From Chthoniobacterales bacterium (GTDB taxonomy: Bacteria; Verrucomicrobiota; Verrucomicrobiia; Chthoniobacterales; UBA10450), in contig DATENU010000019.1 in the NCBI GenBank assembly GCA_035274845.1, forward strand, positions 1-64,000: 64,000 nt of DNA, written 5' to 3'. Position numbers and translations under genes: made by a program. Below, piece by piece: positions 32,306-40,390 of this stretch. Each line of letters opens with the position of its first letter. The stretch's first letter is position 1. The notes under the pieces were generated by a model. The model did not search any database. It worked only from the letters and a program-made list of their open reading frames with translations, and was not told the origin of the DNA.

Positions 32306-33802
32306 CAATTCGAAAACGGTTTTCAGGCGCCGCAGGAGCGAGGAGCGATACTCCGACTCCTTCTGTTCGTGCTCCAGCGGCGCGATGGCCTCTTTCACGA
32401 GGCCTTCGCCTTCGAGTTTGCGCCTGGCCAACAGCTCGCTCAGGGCGGACAGGCATTGGGGGGACTCGCGCAGCACTTCCGCCATGATCGGCTTGCTGAT
32501 TTCGAGAACTTCACAGTCGTTCTCAGCCTGGACCGTGGCGGTGCGCGGGTCGCCGGTGAGAAGGGAAAATTCCCCGAAGCAATCGCCCTGGCGCATGGTT
32601 CCAACGCGGACGCTGGTGCCGTTACGGGCAATATTGACCCCCGCCGTACCGCGCAGCATGACGAACATCGAATCGCCCTCGTCCCCTTCACGAATCAGGC
32701 GCTCGCCCCGGCCGTAACGATGAATCGGCGAATTCTGGAGAACGTTCTCCAGCTGCAGGTCGTTCATGCAGTCGAAGAGCGCTTCGTTGCGAATAATTGC
32801 GCGGGCTTCAGCTTTCGGATCGCCCGCGCGGGCGCTGCCGCGCTGGATTTGCAAAGTCCGGATCGGGAACGGAATCGTGATCTGCTGGCGGCGGAATTCG
32901 TACCAGATGTTGGTCCGAATCGCGTCGCAAACGTCGTTATAGAATCGGTGATTGCCCATCGAGAACTTGACTTCGTAGATGACGGCCGAGTCGGCGAAAT
33001 CCATCACGTAAATCTTGACGGGCGGATCGGGGAGCACGCCTTCGGCAGTGGTGGCGGCCCGGTGCAGCGCGTCCTTCACCCGGTTTGGTGGAACATTGTA
33101 ATCGGCCCCGACCCGGAGTCGCATGGCGTGGACCTCCGTTGGGTAATGAAGGTTGACGATCGGATTGCGCGCGACCTGGTAATTGGGGATGTCGAGGTAA
33201 ATGCCGTCGTTGGTTCGGAGCCTGGTCGAACGCCAGTTGATCTCCATGACCTCGGCATATTTGTCGGCGATATGGAGCCAGTCGCCGACCTTGTAGGGCT
33301 TGCTGATCTGAAGCGCGATGCCGGAAACGATGCCGCCGAACAAATCCTGGAGGGCGAATCCAAGGACGATGGCGAAAATGCCGGATCCGGCCAGAAGAGC
33401 TTTGAGCTGTCCTTCGGCGTGATAGCCGATGCTCAGGACCAACAGAAGCGCGACCAGGTAAATCAACAGGGCGACGACCTGGCGGAGAAAATGCGGAATC
33501 GTCGCGCGCCGCTTTTTTTCCCAATAGGCATCCCAGAAATAGCGATCAAGGAGCGCAAGGGCGAACGCGACGCTGAGAATGAAAACGAGCGCGCCGACAT
33601 GGTTTCGCCAGTCGGCCTTGACGCCGTAGAACCACATGGCCGCGTAAAAGGCCAGGGTGAGACAAAAGAGCTGGAAAAGAACCCCGAGACGCACCGCGGC
33701 TCGGCGTTTCAGCAACCGGCCGATCGTTAGGGCGCCGAAAAACGTCCCGAAGAAGATCAGGACCGTGACGGTCGCCTTTTGGGTCTCGAGGAAATGCAAC
33801 AT
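32303..33802 (-). CDS. MscS-family mechanosensitive channel with C-terminal cNMP-binding domain
   Basis: 499 residues. Four or five N-terminal membrane segments (TVTVLIFFGTFFGALTIGRLL, VLFQLFCLTLAFYAAMWFYGV, HVGALVFILSVAFALALLD, VVALLIYLVALLLVLSIGY) precede the MscS core: LLAGSGIFAIVLGFALQDLFGGIVSGIALQISKPYKVGDWLHI, the pore helix plus beta domain. The C-terminal 130 residues are a cyclic-nucleotide-binding fold (GRGERLIREGDEGDSMFVMLRGTAGVNI, GDCFGEFSLLTGDPRTATVQAENDCEVLEI). This suggests channel gating modulated by cAMP or cGMP; ligand binding is inferred from the fold. Confidence 0.93.
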   Translation of the reverse strand: MLHFLETQKATVTVLIFFGTFFGALTIGRLLKRRAAVRLGVLFQLFCLTLAFYAAMWFYGVKADWRNHVGALVFILSVAFALALLDRYFWDAYWEKKRRATIPHFLRQVVALLIYLVALLLVLSIGYHAEGQLKALLAGSGIFAIVLGFALQDLFGGIVSGIALQISKPYKVGDWLHIADKYAEVMEINWRSTRLRTNDGIYLDIPNYQVARNPIVNLHYPTEVHAMRLRVGADYNVPPNRVKDALHRAATTAEGVLPDPPVKIYVMDFADSAVIYEVKFSMGNHRFYNDVCDAIRTNIWYEFRRQQITIPFPIRTLQIQRGSARAGDPKAEARAIIRNEALFDCMNDLQLENVLQNSPIHRYGRGERLIREGDEGDSMFVMLRGTAGVNIARNGTSVRVGTMRQGDCFGEFSLLTGDPRTATVQAENDCEVLEISKPIMAEVLRESPQCLSALSELLARRKLEGEGLVKEAIAPLEHEQKESEYRSSLLRRLKTVFEL

Positions 33803-33856
33803 TGCCTGGCCCTAGATTAGCAGCCCGAAGTCGATGGCGACAAGTTCCGTTGCGCT

Positions 33857-34013
33857 GCATTGGAGACGGCCCGCCGTCGGGCCGTGGGGAGCGACAACGC
33901 AACACTCAAACGGCCTGAGGGCAGGCCGTCTCCATCGGGCCGTGGGGAGCGACGACGCAACACTCAAACGGCCTGAGGGCAGGCCGTCTCCATCGGGCCG
34001 TGGGGAGCGACGA
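33857..34013. repeat. TGGAGACGGCC family, 58-bp tandem repeat
   Basis: Starts with TTGGAGACGGCCCGCC, then the unit from GCAACACTCAAACGGCCTGA to GTGGGGAGCGACGAC repeats with a 58-bp period (first GCAACACTC at 33899, second at 33957), plus a third partial copy. Upstream of mscS on the minus strand, so within its leader or promoter region. Confidence 0.85.
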
Positions 34014-34039
34014 CCACGCTTCGCTTCGCTCGGAATGAC

Positions 34040-34396
34040 CTACAGCTTCGGCGCAATCACCAGCCAGGCCCAGCCGGCCAGAAAGCAAAGACCGCCCAGC
34101 GGGGTGATCGCGCCCAGCCATCGAGTATTCGTCAACGCCATCGTATAAAGGCTTCCGCTGAAAAGGACGATCCCGGCGGCGAGCAAAAAATAGGCGGCGC
34201 GATTTCCGGCCCCGTGCAAAGCGATGGCCACCAAGGCAATCGCGTGGAGAAAGTGATAGAGCACGGCTTTGTTCCAGACGTCGAGCATGTCGTTGCCCTG
34301 GAGCGTCGCTTTCAGGGCGTGAGCGCCGAACGCGCCCAAGCCGACCGCCAGAAAGCAAAACCCAGCCGCGATTCGCAAAAGAGTGACCGGTGTCAT
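34040..34396 (-). CDS. DUF423 membrane protein
   Basis: 118 residues, four membrane helices. MTPVTLLRIAAGFCFLAVGLGAFGAHALKATL with the family signature GAFGAHALK, then WNKAVLYHFLHAIALVAIAL, FSGSLYTMAL and ITPLGGLCFLAGWAWLVIA. YgdD-like inner-membrane protein of unknown function. Its ATG overlaps the pbp1A stop (ATGA), so it is translationally coupled to and co-transcribed with that gene. Confidence 0.93.
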   Translation of the reverse strand: MTPVTLLRIAAGFCFLAVGLGAFGAHALKATLQGNDMLDVWNKAVLYHFLHAIALVAIALHGAGNRAAYFLLAAGIVLFSGSLYTMALTNTRWLGAITPLGGLCFLAGWAWLVIAPKL

Positions 34397-36555
34397 TTGC
34401 CTCCGAAAAATTTGCGGAACGACTGAAAGATCCGGCCGGGCAGGGTGACGGCTTTTTGTCCCACGTCCTGCATTTTTTGGGCGAACTGGGTTTGGACACC
34501 GCCATGAATTTCACAGGCGACGTTTGGGACCTTGTCGTTAGGCAGGTCAATTTCGTAGGCCGTCCCGGCTGAGTTGCATCCGGTGGTCGCGAGATGGTTC
34601 GAAATGGAGCAAACGGCCGCATGGGCCAGCGGCATTGTCGGTTCCAGGGGTTGCGCCGGATAGCGCAACGCCGCCTTTGTCATTACCTGCGTCCAAACAG
34701 GCAGGGCGAGGGCCGCGCCATAACCGTGCGGAATGATCGTCTGCGGTTGATCGAACCCAACCCAGACGCCGCAGGTCAACGCGGTGGTGTATCCGACGAA
34801 CCACGCGTCCTTGTAATCGTTCGTCGTGCCCGTCTTGCCCGCGGCCGGAAGTTTGAAGCCCAGCGACTTTGCGCTCGCGGCCGTTCCACTGATCAGGACC
34901 TGTTCCATCAGTTGCGAGGTCATCCAGGCGGCGCTGGGATCGAGCGCGGGCACGGTCACGTGCGCGGCGCGGTAGATCGGATTGTGCTCCGCGTCGTCGA
35001 TCCGTTCGATGATGTAAGCCTGCTTACGGACCCCGCCATTCGGAAAAGCCGTGTAGGCGGCGGTGAGGTCCTTCAGATCGGTCTCGAACGAGCCAATAAA
35101 AATTGCCGGGCCGCGGGGAATGTTTTCGCCGAGACCGAGAGTGGTCGCGATTTTCTGCACGCCATCGAGTCCCGCGATTTCGCCGACGCGCACGCTCATC
35201 GTGTTTCGGGAATGAATCAGGCCGTAGGAAACCGGTTGAATGCCGCCGTAGGTGCCGTCCGAATTCCCCGGCGCCCAGTTTCCCGCGCCCTGGATTTCGC
35301 CCGGCTGAATGGGGCCATCGCTTACGGCCGCGCCCGGGAGAAGGCCATGGCTGAACGCGACGGTATAGACGAACGGTTTGAAAGAGGAACCGACCTGTCG
35401 GTTCGCCGGCGCGAGGGCGCGATTGAACTTGCTCTGGGCGTAATCGCGGCCGCCCACCAGGGCGCGGATTCCGCCGCTCGCGTTGTCGATCGCCACCAGC
35501 GCTCCCTGGAGATAAGGCATGGAAGAATCCTCACCCTCCTCTGGGGGACGGTAGTTGGCTTTGACAGGATGATGGAAATTCGATTGGCGCTCGATCTTCG
35601 CGAGCTGGGTTTCGAGTGCCTGCGTGGCCGTGTTTTGCACCGTGGGATCTAGCGTGGTGTAGATGAAAAGGCCGCCGTTATCGATCTGGTCCGGCGTGAG
35701 CAACAGATTGAGGTCACGTTGGACCGCGTCCATGGCGTAGTTCTCCTGGATTAGCGGCATCTTCCTGGGATGGGAGGCGACCTTGGTGAGCTTCGCTTCC
35801 TGGGCTTGCCCAGCGCTGATCTTTTTCAAATCCACCATGCGATCGAGCACGGCGTCGCGTTGCAAGGCGGCCCCTTCCGGATTCTTCAACGGTGAAAACC
35901 GATTTGGGCTGCGAATCAAACCGGCCAGGATGGCTGACTCCGACAGGTTCAGCTTGGCGGCATCTTTGCCGAAATAGGCGAGCGAGGCGGTCTGCACTCC
36001 GTAACAGCCGGAGCCGAAATAGATCCGGTTGATGTAAAGCTCGATGATCTGCTGCTTGGTAAAATCGCGCTCGATCCGCAGCGCCACCATCGCTTCCAGT
36101 ATTTTGCGGCTGAGGGTCCGGCCGCCGAGTGGCAAACTGTTGCGGGCCAGCTGCTGGGTGATGCTGCTGGCGCCTTCCTTGGCCGAGCCGCTCATAATGT
36201 CGCGATAAAGCGCCCGCGCAATTCCGCGCCAATCGATCCCGCCATGCTCGAAAAATCGCGTGTCTTCCCGGGCGAGAAGCGCATCAATAAAAAATGGCGA
36301 GACCTCGTTGAGGTCGACCTTGACCCGGTTCGCTCCGGCGAGCCGGCTGTAGATTTTCCCGTCCACGTCGAAGACGGTGTTGCGCTCCGGCATGTCGCCG
36401 ACCCGTTTCAGGTCGTAGGTTTGGGCCCAGACGGCGTAGAAAAAGAGAACGCTGAAAATGGCGACGACGGGCAACCCCAGGAGCGCCAACTTCCACGGAA
36501 GGCGGATCCTGGTCCGGCTTCTTGTCCGGGCCCGGGTGCGAGCGAGGAGCTTCAT
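34393..36555 (-). CDS. Penicillin-binding protein 1A-type bifunctional transglycosylase/transpeptidase
   Basis: 720 residues. An Arg-rich cytoplasmic tail (MKLLARTRARTRSRTRIRL) and one membrane anchor precede the GT51 transglycosylase: LLAREDTRFFEHGGIDWRGIARALYRD, GASSITQQLARN, KILEAMVALRIERDFTKQQIIELYINRIYFGSGCYGVQTAS. Transpeptidase motifs are SSFKPF (nucleophile Ser), SRN (HSRNTMSVR) and KTGTTND. Polymerises and cross-links peptidoglycan in the periplasm. The start abuts an inverted repeat and has no Shine-Dalgarno. The C-terminus has extra Cys residues (AAVCSISNHLATTGCNSAGTA, VACEIH). Confidence 0.96.
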   Translation of the reverse strand: MKLLARTRARTRSRTRIRLPWKLALLGLPVVAIFSVLFFYAVWAQTYDLKRVGDMPERNTVFDVDGKIYSRLAGANRVKVDLNEVSPFFIDALLAREDTRFFEHGGIDWRGIARALYRDIMSGSAKEGASSITQQLARNSLPLGGRTLSRKILEAMVALRIERDFTKQQIIELYINRIYFGSGCYGVQTASLAYFGKDAAKLNLSESAILAGLIRSPNRFSPLKNPEGAALQRDAVLDRMVDLKKISAGQAQEAKLTKVASHPRKMPLIQENYAMDAVQRDLNLLLTPDQIDNGGLFIYTTLDPTVQNTATQALETQLAKIERQSNFHHPVKANYRPPEEGEDSSMPYLQGALVAIDNASGGIRALVGGRDYAQSKFNRALAPANRQVGSSFKPFVYTVAFSHGLLPGAAVSDGPIQPGEIQGAGNWAPGNSDGTYGGIQPVSYGLIHSRNTMSVRVGEIAGLDGVQKIATTLGLGENIPRGPAIFIGSFETDLKDLTAAYTAFPNGGVRKQAYIIERIDDAEHNPIYRAAHVTVPALDPSAAWMTSQLMEQVLISGTAASAKSLGFKLPAAGKTGTTNDYKDAWFVGYTTALTCGVWVGFDQPQTIIPHGYGAALALPVWTQVMTKAALRYPAQPLEPTMPLAHAAVCSISNHLATTGCNSAGTAYEIDLPNDKVPNVACEIHGGVQTQFAQKMQDVGQKAVTLPGRIFQSFRKFFGGK

Positions 36556-36556
36556 T

Positions 36557-36655
36557 GTTGGGTCGTTAAAGGGCTAAAGCGTTGAACAGTTGCAGCGTTA
36601 GAGAGCCGCGACGCTTCAACTGTTCAACGCTTTAACCCTTCAACGATCCAACCCT
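36557..36655. repeat. Near-perfect 40-bp inverted repeat upstream of pbp1A
   Basis: Left arm 36557-36599 and right arm 36609-36655 are complementary over about 40 bp with few mismatches, built of words such as GTTGAACAGTTG and AAAGGGTTAAAGCG. The loop is about 10 bases. The left arm begins 2 bases from the pbp1A start codon. Confidence 0.88.
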
Positions 36656-36672
36656 TAAGCGGTTTGACGACG

Positions 36673-37008
36673 CTAAACCCGCATCTGAACGGCACTGTCG
36701 TGCTGTTCATGGGCGCAGGGCGCGTTGGTCGGCGCTCCGGCGTCGGCAGTGCTCGCTGCGACCAAATTGTTCTCGACCAGGTATTTCTCCACTTCATCGC
36801 CGCTCACATCCGCGAGCATTTTGTCGTTAATTTCGACACACGGGGAGAGGGGTTGGCCCGTTTTCGTTTCCATTTCCCAGCGGAAAGCCGGGTTCTGGAT
36901 GATGTCCTTTTCGGTGTAAGGAAGATTGTATTTGGCGAGCACGGCGCGCACTCCGTTGCTCCAGCCGCAGCTGGTTTTCAAATAGGCGGTAATTTTTGGC
37001 GTATCCAT
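36673..37008 (-). CDS. Glutaredoxin-like protein with CGWS active site
   Basis: 111 residues: MDTPKITAYLKTSCGWSNGVRAVLAKYNLPYTEKDIIQNPAFRWEMETKTGQPLSPCVEINDKMLADVSGDEVEKYLVENNLV. Thioredoxin fold with active site CGWS in place of CPYC, so monothiol, and a cis-Pro element in LSPCVEI that brings a second Cys close to the active site. The C-terminal 25 residues (STADAGAPTNAPCAHEQHDS) are extra and carry one more Cys and His. A role in thiol-disulfide or Fe-S handling is possible. Confidence 0.85.
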   Translation of the reverse strand: MDTPKITAYLKTSCGWSNGVRAVLAKYNLPYTEKDIIQNPAFRWEMETKTGQPLSPCVEINDKMLADVSGDEVEKYLVENNLVAASTADAGAPTNAPCAHEQHDSAVQMRV

Positions 37009-37070
37009 GTCCGCTAAGGTAGCATGGCCGCCACCGTTTGCATTCGCTCTTCGCGGCGCTAAGAAATCAG

Positions 37071-37652
37071 ATGAGCTTTACCCTGCAGATCGGCCAGTCC
37101 GCGCCGAACTTCCAATTACCGGCCACCGACGGAAAGAGCTACGCGCTCGACGATTTTTCCGGCGACCAGGTCCTGGTGATTTTCTTCACCTGCAACCATT
37201 GCCCCTACGTCATCGGCTCCGATGAGGCGACCCGCCGCACGGCGGAAAAATTCTCGCCGCGCGGGGTGCGCTTTGTGGCCATCAATTCCAACAGCGCCAA
37301 CACCTACGCGGAGGATGATTTTCCCCATATGGTCGAGCGGATGCGCGAGGAGAAATTCCCGTGGATCTATCTCTACGATAAAACGCAGGAGATCGCGCTC
37401 TCTTACGGCGCGTTACGGACGCCGCACTTTTATGTTTTCGATCGGAACCGCCGGCTGATTTACACGGGCCGCGCCGTCGACAATCCGCGCCAGGCCGACA
37501 AGGCCAAGACGCACGATCTCGATCGCGCGTTGGAAGAGCATCTCGCCGGGAAACCGATCAGCGTCCCGTTAACGAACCCGATTGGCTGCAATGTGAAGTG
37601 GGAAGGGAAAGACGCGCACTGGATGCCCGGCGACGCCTGCGATTTGGTGTAG
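37071..37652 (+). CDS. Thioredoxin-like (AhpC/TSA-type) protein
   Basis: 193 residues from the ATG at 37071 (an upstream in-frame start at 37038 is less likely). [55 protein letters not shown] has the redox motif [30 protein letters not shown] with the cis-Pro, and the ending [16 protein letters not shown], are typical of a peroxiredoxin-related redoxin family common in bacteria. No signal peptide, so cytoplasmic. The stop TAG is part of the following palindrome. Confidence 0.9.
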   Translation: MSFTLQIGQSAPNFQLPATDGKSYALDDFSGDQVLVIFFTCNHCPYVIGSDEATRRTAEKFSPRGVRFVAINSNSANTYAEDDFPHMVERMREEKFPWIYLYDKTQEIALSYGALRTPHFYVFDRNRRLIYTGRAVDNPRQADKAKTHDLDRALEEHLAGKPISVPLTNPIGCNVKWEGKDAHWMPGDACDLV

Positions 37653-37735
37653 GCGTTGGAGACGGCCCGCCATCGGGCCGTGGGAGCAGCGGCGTCATTC
37701 CCCAACGGCCGGAGGGCAGGCCGTCTCCAACGCTA
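37650..37735. repeat. TGGAGACGGCC element shared by two convergent stop codons
   Basis: Ends TAGGCGTTGGAGACGGCC (37650-37667) and GGCCGTCTCCAACGCTA (37719-37735). The left TAG is the stop of the redoxin gene, and the right CTA is the stop of the ECF sigma gene on the minus strand. The element therefore fills the whole convergent gap exactly. Confidence 0.88.
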
Positions 37736-38353
37736 TATTTTGTTTCGAAGCGGCCGGACGCCCTGGGTCAATTTTCGCAGGCCCAACTGAAGCCGCGTTT
37801 TCACCGTGCCCAGCGGCGTATCCGTAGTAGCCGCGATCTCGCGCTGGCTTAAGCCGCCGAAATAGGCAAGCTCCACTGCCTCCCGCTGGACCTTCGGCAG
37901 AGTCTTCATTTGCCGCCCGAGAAACCGCCGCAGATCGGTCTGGGTTACTTCGTGGGCGGTCCCGGTTGCGCTGGTGATATGCGCCTGCGGCTTGATTTCC
38001 TCTTCGAAACGTTGCTTCGCCCGGCGATAGCTGTCGCGCCGCCGAACCCGGTCGATAGCCCGGCGTCGCGCGATGGTGATCACCCAGCCGAGCGGCTTCC
38101 CCGCTTTCGGCGAATAATGATGGGCCTCCCGCCAGATTTGGAGGAACGATTCCTGGAGAACATCATCCGCTTCCGATTCTTCATGGACCACGCTGCCGAT
38201 CAGGGCGCGAAGCGAACGGGCGTAGCGCGCGTAGAGCTCGCTCAGGGCCGGCTGCTGGCGTTGCGTGATTTTTTCCATCAACGTTTCGTCGCCCAGGATT
38301 GAAATCTCGGGACCGCCGGCATGCGAAATCTGCAGTTCGGGAAATAAGGCCAT
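37733..38353 (-). CDS. ECF-type RNA polymerase sigma factor
   Basis: 206 residues from the ATG at 38353. Region 2: LSELYARYARSLRALIGSVVHEESEADDVLQESFLQIWREAHHYSPKAGKPLGWVITIARRRAIDRVRRRDS. Region 4: LPKVQREAVELAYFGGLSQREIAATTDTPLGTVKTRLQLGLRKL. The KPLGWVITIARRRAIDRVRR block resembles SigK-type ECFs. No anti-sigma gene is adjacent in either direction, so control is not evident. An alternative start at 38404 would add 17 residues. Confidence 0.93.
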   Translation of the reverse strand: MALFPELQISHAGGPEISILGDETLMEKITQRQQPALSELYARYARSLRALIGSVVHEESEADDVLQESFLQIWREAHHYSPKAGKPLGWVITIARRRAIDRVRRRDSYRRAKQRFEEEIKPQAHITSATGTAHEVTQTDLRRFLGRQMKTLPKVQREAVELAYFGGLSQREIAATTDTPLGTVKTRLQLGLRKLTQGVRPLRNKI

Positions 38354-38531
38354 GCCGTTAATTCGGATTAGCCTCAGCAAGAGGCTATAAGCCGACCGGA
38401 GCATCGAGCGGTAGGAGAAATCCCGATGACAAGGCGTGGGCCCGCTTGAGAAACTTTGGTTTCTTTTAGGGGTTTAACCTATCGACACATCATCCAGTCG
38501 ACTCATGGAAAACCCCGCCCTTTTCGTATTT

Positions 38532-38548
38532 AATCAAGTCACTTGATT
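38532..38548. promoter_or_regulatory. 17-bp perfect palindrome at a start codon
   Basis: AATCAAGTCACTTGATT, perfectly symmetric around the central C, ending 2 bases before the ATG at 38551. It replaces the Shine-Dalgarno position, so it may be an operator on a near-leaderless transcript or a translational hairpin. Confidence 0.45.
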
Positions 38549-38550
38549 CG

Positions 38551-38835
38551 ATGGGCGCGCATTTATTATCCGAGGAAAAACTGGCGATTCTGCAGGCGGC
38601 CGATCCGCGGCGGAAGTGGCATTCGCTCGACGATCAGCGGGTCTGCGTTTTGTGCGGGCGAGTTATTACCGGCCGCCAGATCGAGATCACCCGTGATTCA
38701 CGCGGGGGATATTCCCTGAGTTGTCCAACGCAAGGCTGCCCGGCGTTGCCGAACGATTGGTTTTACCGCGGGAACGCCTCTTCCCGTCCGAAAACTTCCG
38801 ATCACCGCAGTTCCGAAGTAACTTTCTGGGGCTAG
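38551..38835 (+). CDS. Small CxxC protein, paralogue A
   Basis: 94 residues. Core KLAILQAADPRRKWHSLDDQRVCVLCGRVITGRQIEITRDSRGGYSLSCPTQGCPALPNDWFYRG has CxxC plus C-x5-C, a plausible zinc ribbon. The C-terminal 20 residues run into Ser/Arg-rich sequence. A clear paralogue lies convergently at 38878-39117. Function unknown; the ribbon suggests nucleic-acid or protein binding. Confidence 0.75.
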   Translation: MGAHLLSEEKLAILQAADPRRKWHSLDDQRVCVLCGRVITGRQIEITRDSRGGYSLSCPTQGCPALPNDWFYRGNASSRPKTSDHRSSEVTFWG

Positions 38836-38877
38836 AAAACTTTTTGCCTTCAGGGGCAGGAAGGCTTTGGGGCTGGC

Positions 38878-39117
38878 TCAAGGCGCATCGGGTTCCACCC
38901 AGTCGATCGGACCGGAGCGACAATTCTCAGTCGGGCATCGCAACCGCAGAAGTCCGAGGCCATACATGCTTCGCCTGACGTTGATCTGCCAGCCGCTGAT
39001 CAATCGCCCGCAGACGAGGCAAAGCCGGCGATCAGTCGTGCTGTGCCACGGCCTGAATCGATCAAGACGCTGGAGCAGTTTTAGCTTTCGGTCGGCGGGG
39101 GATTCGCTATCGGCCAT
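38878..39117 (-). CDS. Small CxxC protein, paralogue B
   Basis: 79 residues from the ATG at 39117, with AGGAG 9-12 bases upstream. KLLQRLDRFRPWHSTTDRRLCLVCGRLISGWQINVRRSMYGLGLLRLRCPTENCRSGPIDWVEPDAP aligns along its length with the 38551 product (WHS-D-R-C-CGR-I-G-QI ... CPT-C---DW). Convergent to it. Probably an inverted duplication of one gene. Confidence 0.75.
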   Translation of the reverse strand: MADSESPADRKLKLLQRLDRFRPWHSTTDRRLCLVCGRLISGWQINVRRSMYGLGLLRLRCPTENCRSGPIDWVEPDAP

Positions 39118-39310
39118 CAGTTTTCTCCTGGAGGGCATGGTCCGTTGCGAGATTCCTTCCGTTCACGCCTCACTCTGTCAGTTCGGCGCTCCGTCCCCAA
39201 TCGGAGTGCAGCCTGATCCGCGACTCGGTCAATTTCGGAGAATCCTGGGCCGCCGGCGGGATCCGCTCGCCGAACTTTCAATTTGAAACCGGCCTCAGGA
39301 GGAGCCGCGA

Positions 39311-39883
39311 ATGATCTGCATGGAACTGGAAACCTTGAAAGACCTTTACGTGCACGAGCTGAAAGACCTCTACAGTGCGGAAAATCAGCTCATCAAAGCG
39401 TTGCCCAAAATGGCGAAGGCGGCGAAGAACCGGCAGTTGAGCTCCGCGTTCAACCAGCATCTCCAACAAACCAAGCGCCAGGCAAAGCGGCTGGAACAAA
39501 TTCTCAAGAGCCACGGCGAATCGACCCGCGGCCCAAAATGCGAGGGGATGGAGGGTCTGATTGCCGAAGGCGATAAGATGGCCAGGGAGGACGCGGAGGA
39601 TGAGGTCCGCGATGCCGGCCTGATCGCTGCCGCCCAACGGGTGGAGCATTACGAGATCGCTGGCTACGGATGCGCCCACACCTACGCCCAGCTTCTCCGC
39701 GACACGAAAGGGGCGCGCCTCCTGGACACTTCGCTCCAGGAGGAAAGCGCGACTGACAAGAAGCTGACCAAGCTCGCCAGATCCGTGATTAACCTCCGGG
39801 CGAAGAAGGTGCCGAAAAAACCCGAAAAGAAAACGGGAGTGGCAGCGACGCTCAAGAACCTTGTTTCGAAGGTGACGGGCTAG
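39311..39883 (+). CDS. DUF892/YciE-type ferritin-like protein, second copy
   Basis: 190 residues; GGAGGAG lies 8-14 bases before the ATG. MELETLKDLYVHELKDLYSAENQLIKALPKMAKAAKNRQLSSAFNQHLQQTKRQAKRLEQILKSHGES, RVEHYEIAGYGCAHTYAQLLRD, LQEESATDKKLTKLARSVINLRAKKVPKKPEKK. Close paralogue of 13663, keeping the Glu/His positions except that the first His-x3-Glu on helix 2 reads H-x3-T, so metal binding may differ. Its place beside response regulators suits a stress-response locus. Confidence 0.92.
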   Translation: MICMELETLKDLYVHELKDLYSAENQLIKALPKMAKAAKNRQLSSAFNQHLQQTKRQAKRLEQILKSHGESTRGPKCEGMEGLIAEGDKMAREDAEDEVRDAGLIAAAQRVEHYEIAGYGCAHTYAQLLRDTKGARLLDTSLQEESATDKKLTKLARSVINLRAKKVPKKPEKKTGVAATLKNLVSKVTG

Positions 39884-39899
39884 GCGGGACAGATTTTTC

Positions 39900-40133
39900 C
39901 TAAGGCGCCAACGGATCGGGCGCGGGCGAATTTGAAATTCGTTGCGGCGATTTTTGCAAAAGCATCCGCTGCTTGCGCCGCAGCCTGGCCAGGCGGCTTT
40001 TGGCTGCCTCCGGGGTTGGTTGCAAGGAGCGAGGCCGTCTCGGGCGAGGGGAGTTTTCGAGAATGTTGGAAAGGCGGGCGAGCAAGGCCGCCCGGGCTTC
40101 ATCTCCTGTTTGCCCGGCCGGTTCCGAATCCAT
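39900..40133 (-). CDS. Possible small basic protein
   Basis: 77 residues: MDSEPAGQTGDEARAALLARLSNILENSPRPRRPRSLQPTPEAAKSRLARLRRKQRMLLQKSPQRISNSPAPDPLAP. The composition (helix ARAALLARLSNIL, basic helix AAKSRLARLRRKQRMLL) is believable, but there is no strong Shine-Dalgarno and no known relative. Fills part of an otherwise empty 500-bp gap. Confidence 0.35.
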   Translation of the reverse strand: MDSEPAGQTGDEARAALLARLSNILENSPRPRRPRSLQPTPEAAKSRLARLRRKQRMLLQKSPQRISNSPAPDPLAP

Positions 40134-40390
40134 AATGCACTATCCCAGCGCCCCGCTTTTTTGGCAATCGGTCGCGAGGCTGCCTGCGGCGTCGGATTAA
40201 TGCCGATGAAGTCGCTCTGGCTGAGCGGCGCAGAGAATTTTTCCAAAACCCTGCCCCGCTGCAAGGCGTTGCCCACGTTGGGGCTGGGCTTTTGCATCGG
40301 TAAAATCCCTATGTTATTATCAGCGAATACCCGACCAAGCTGGGATCGAAGCCCGAACCATTCGATGACGGCCTCCATCGGCCTCACGCC

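Noticed and set aside
32195-33730. 511-codon plus-strand frame over the mscS gene
   Set aside because: Shadow of the MscS-cNMP gene on the minus strand; composition typical of antisense GC-rich frames.
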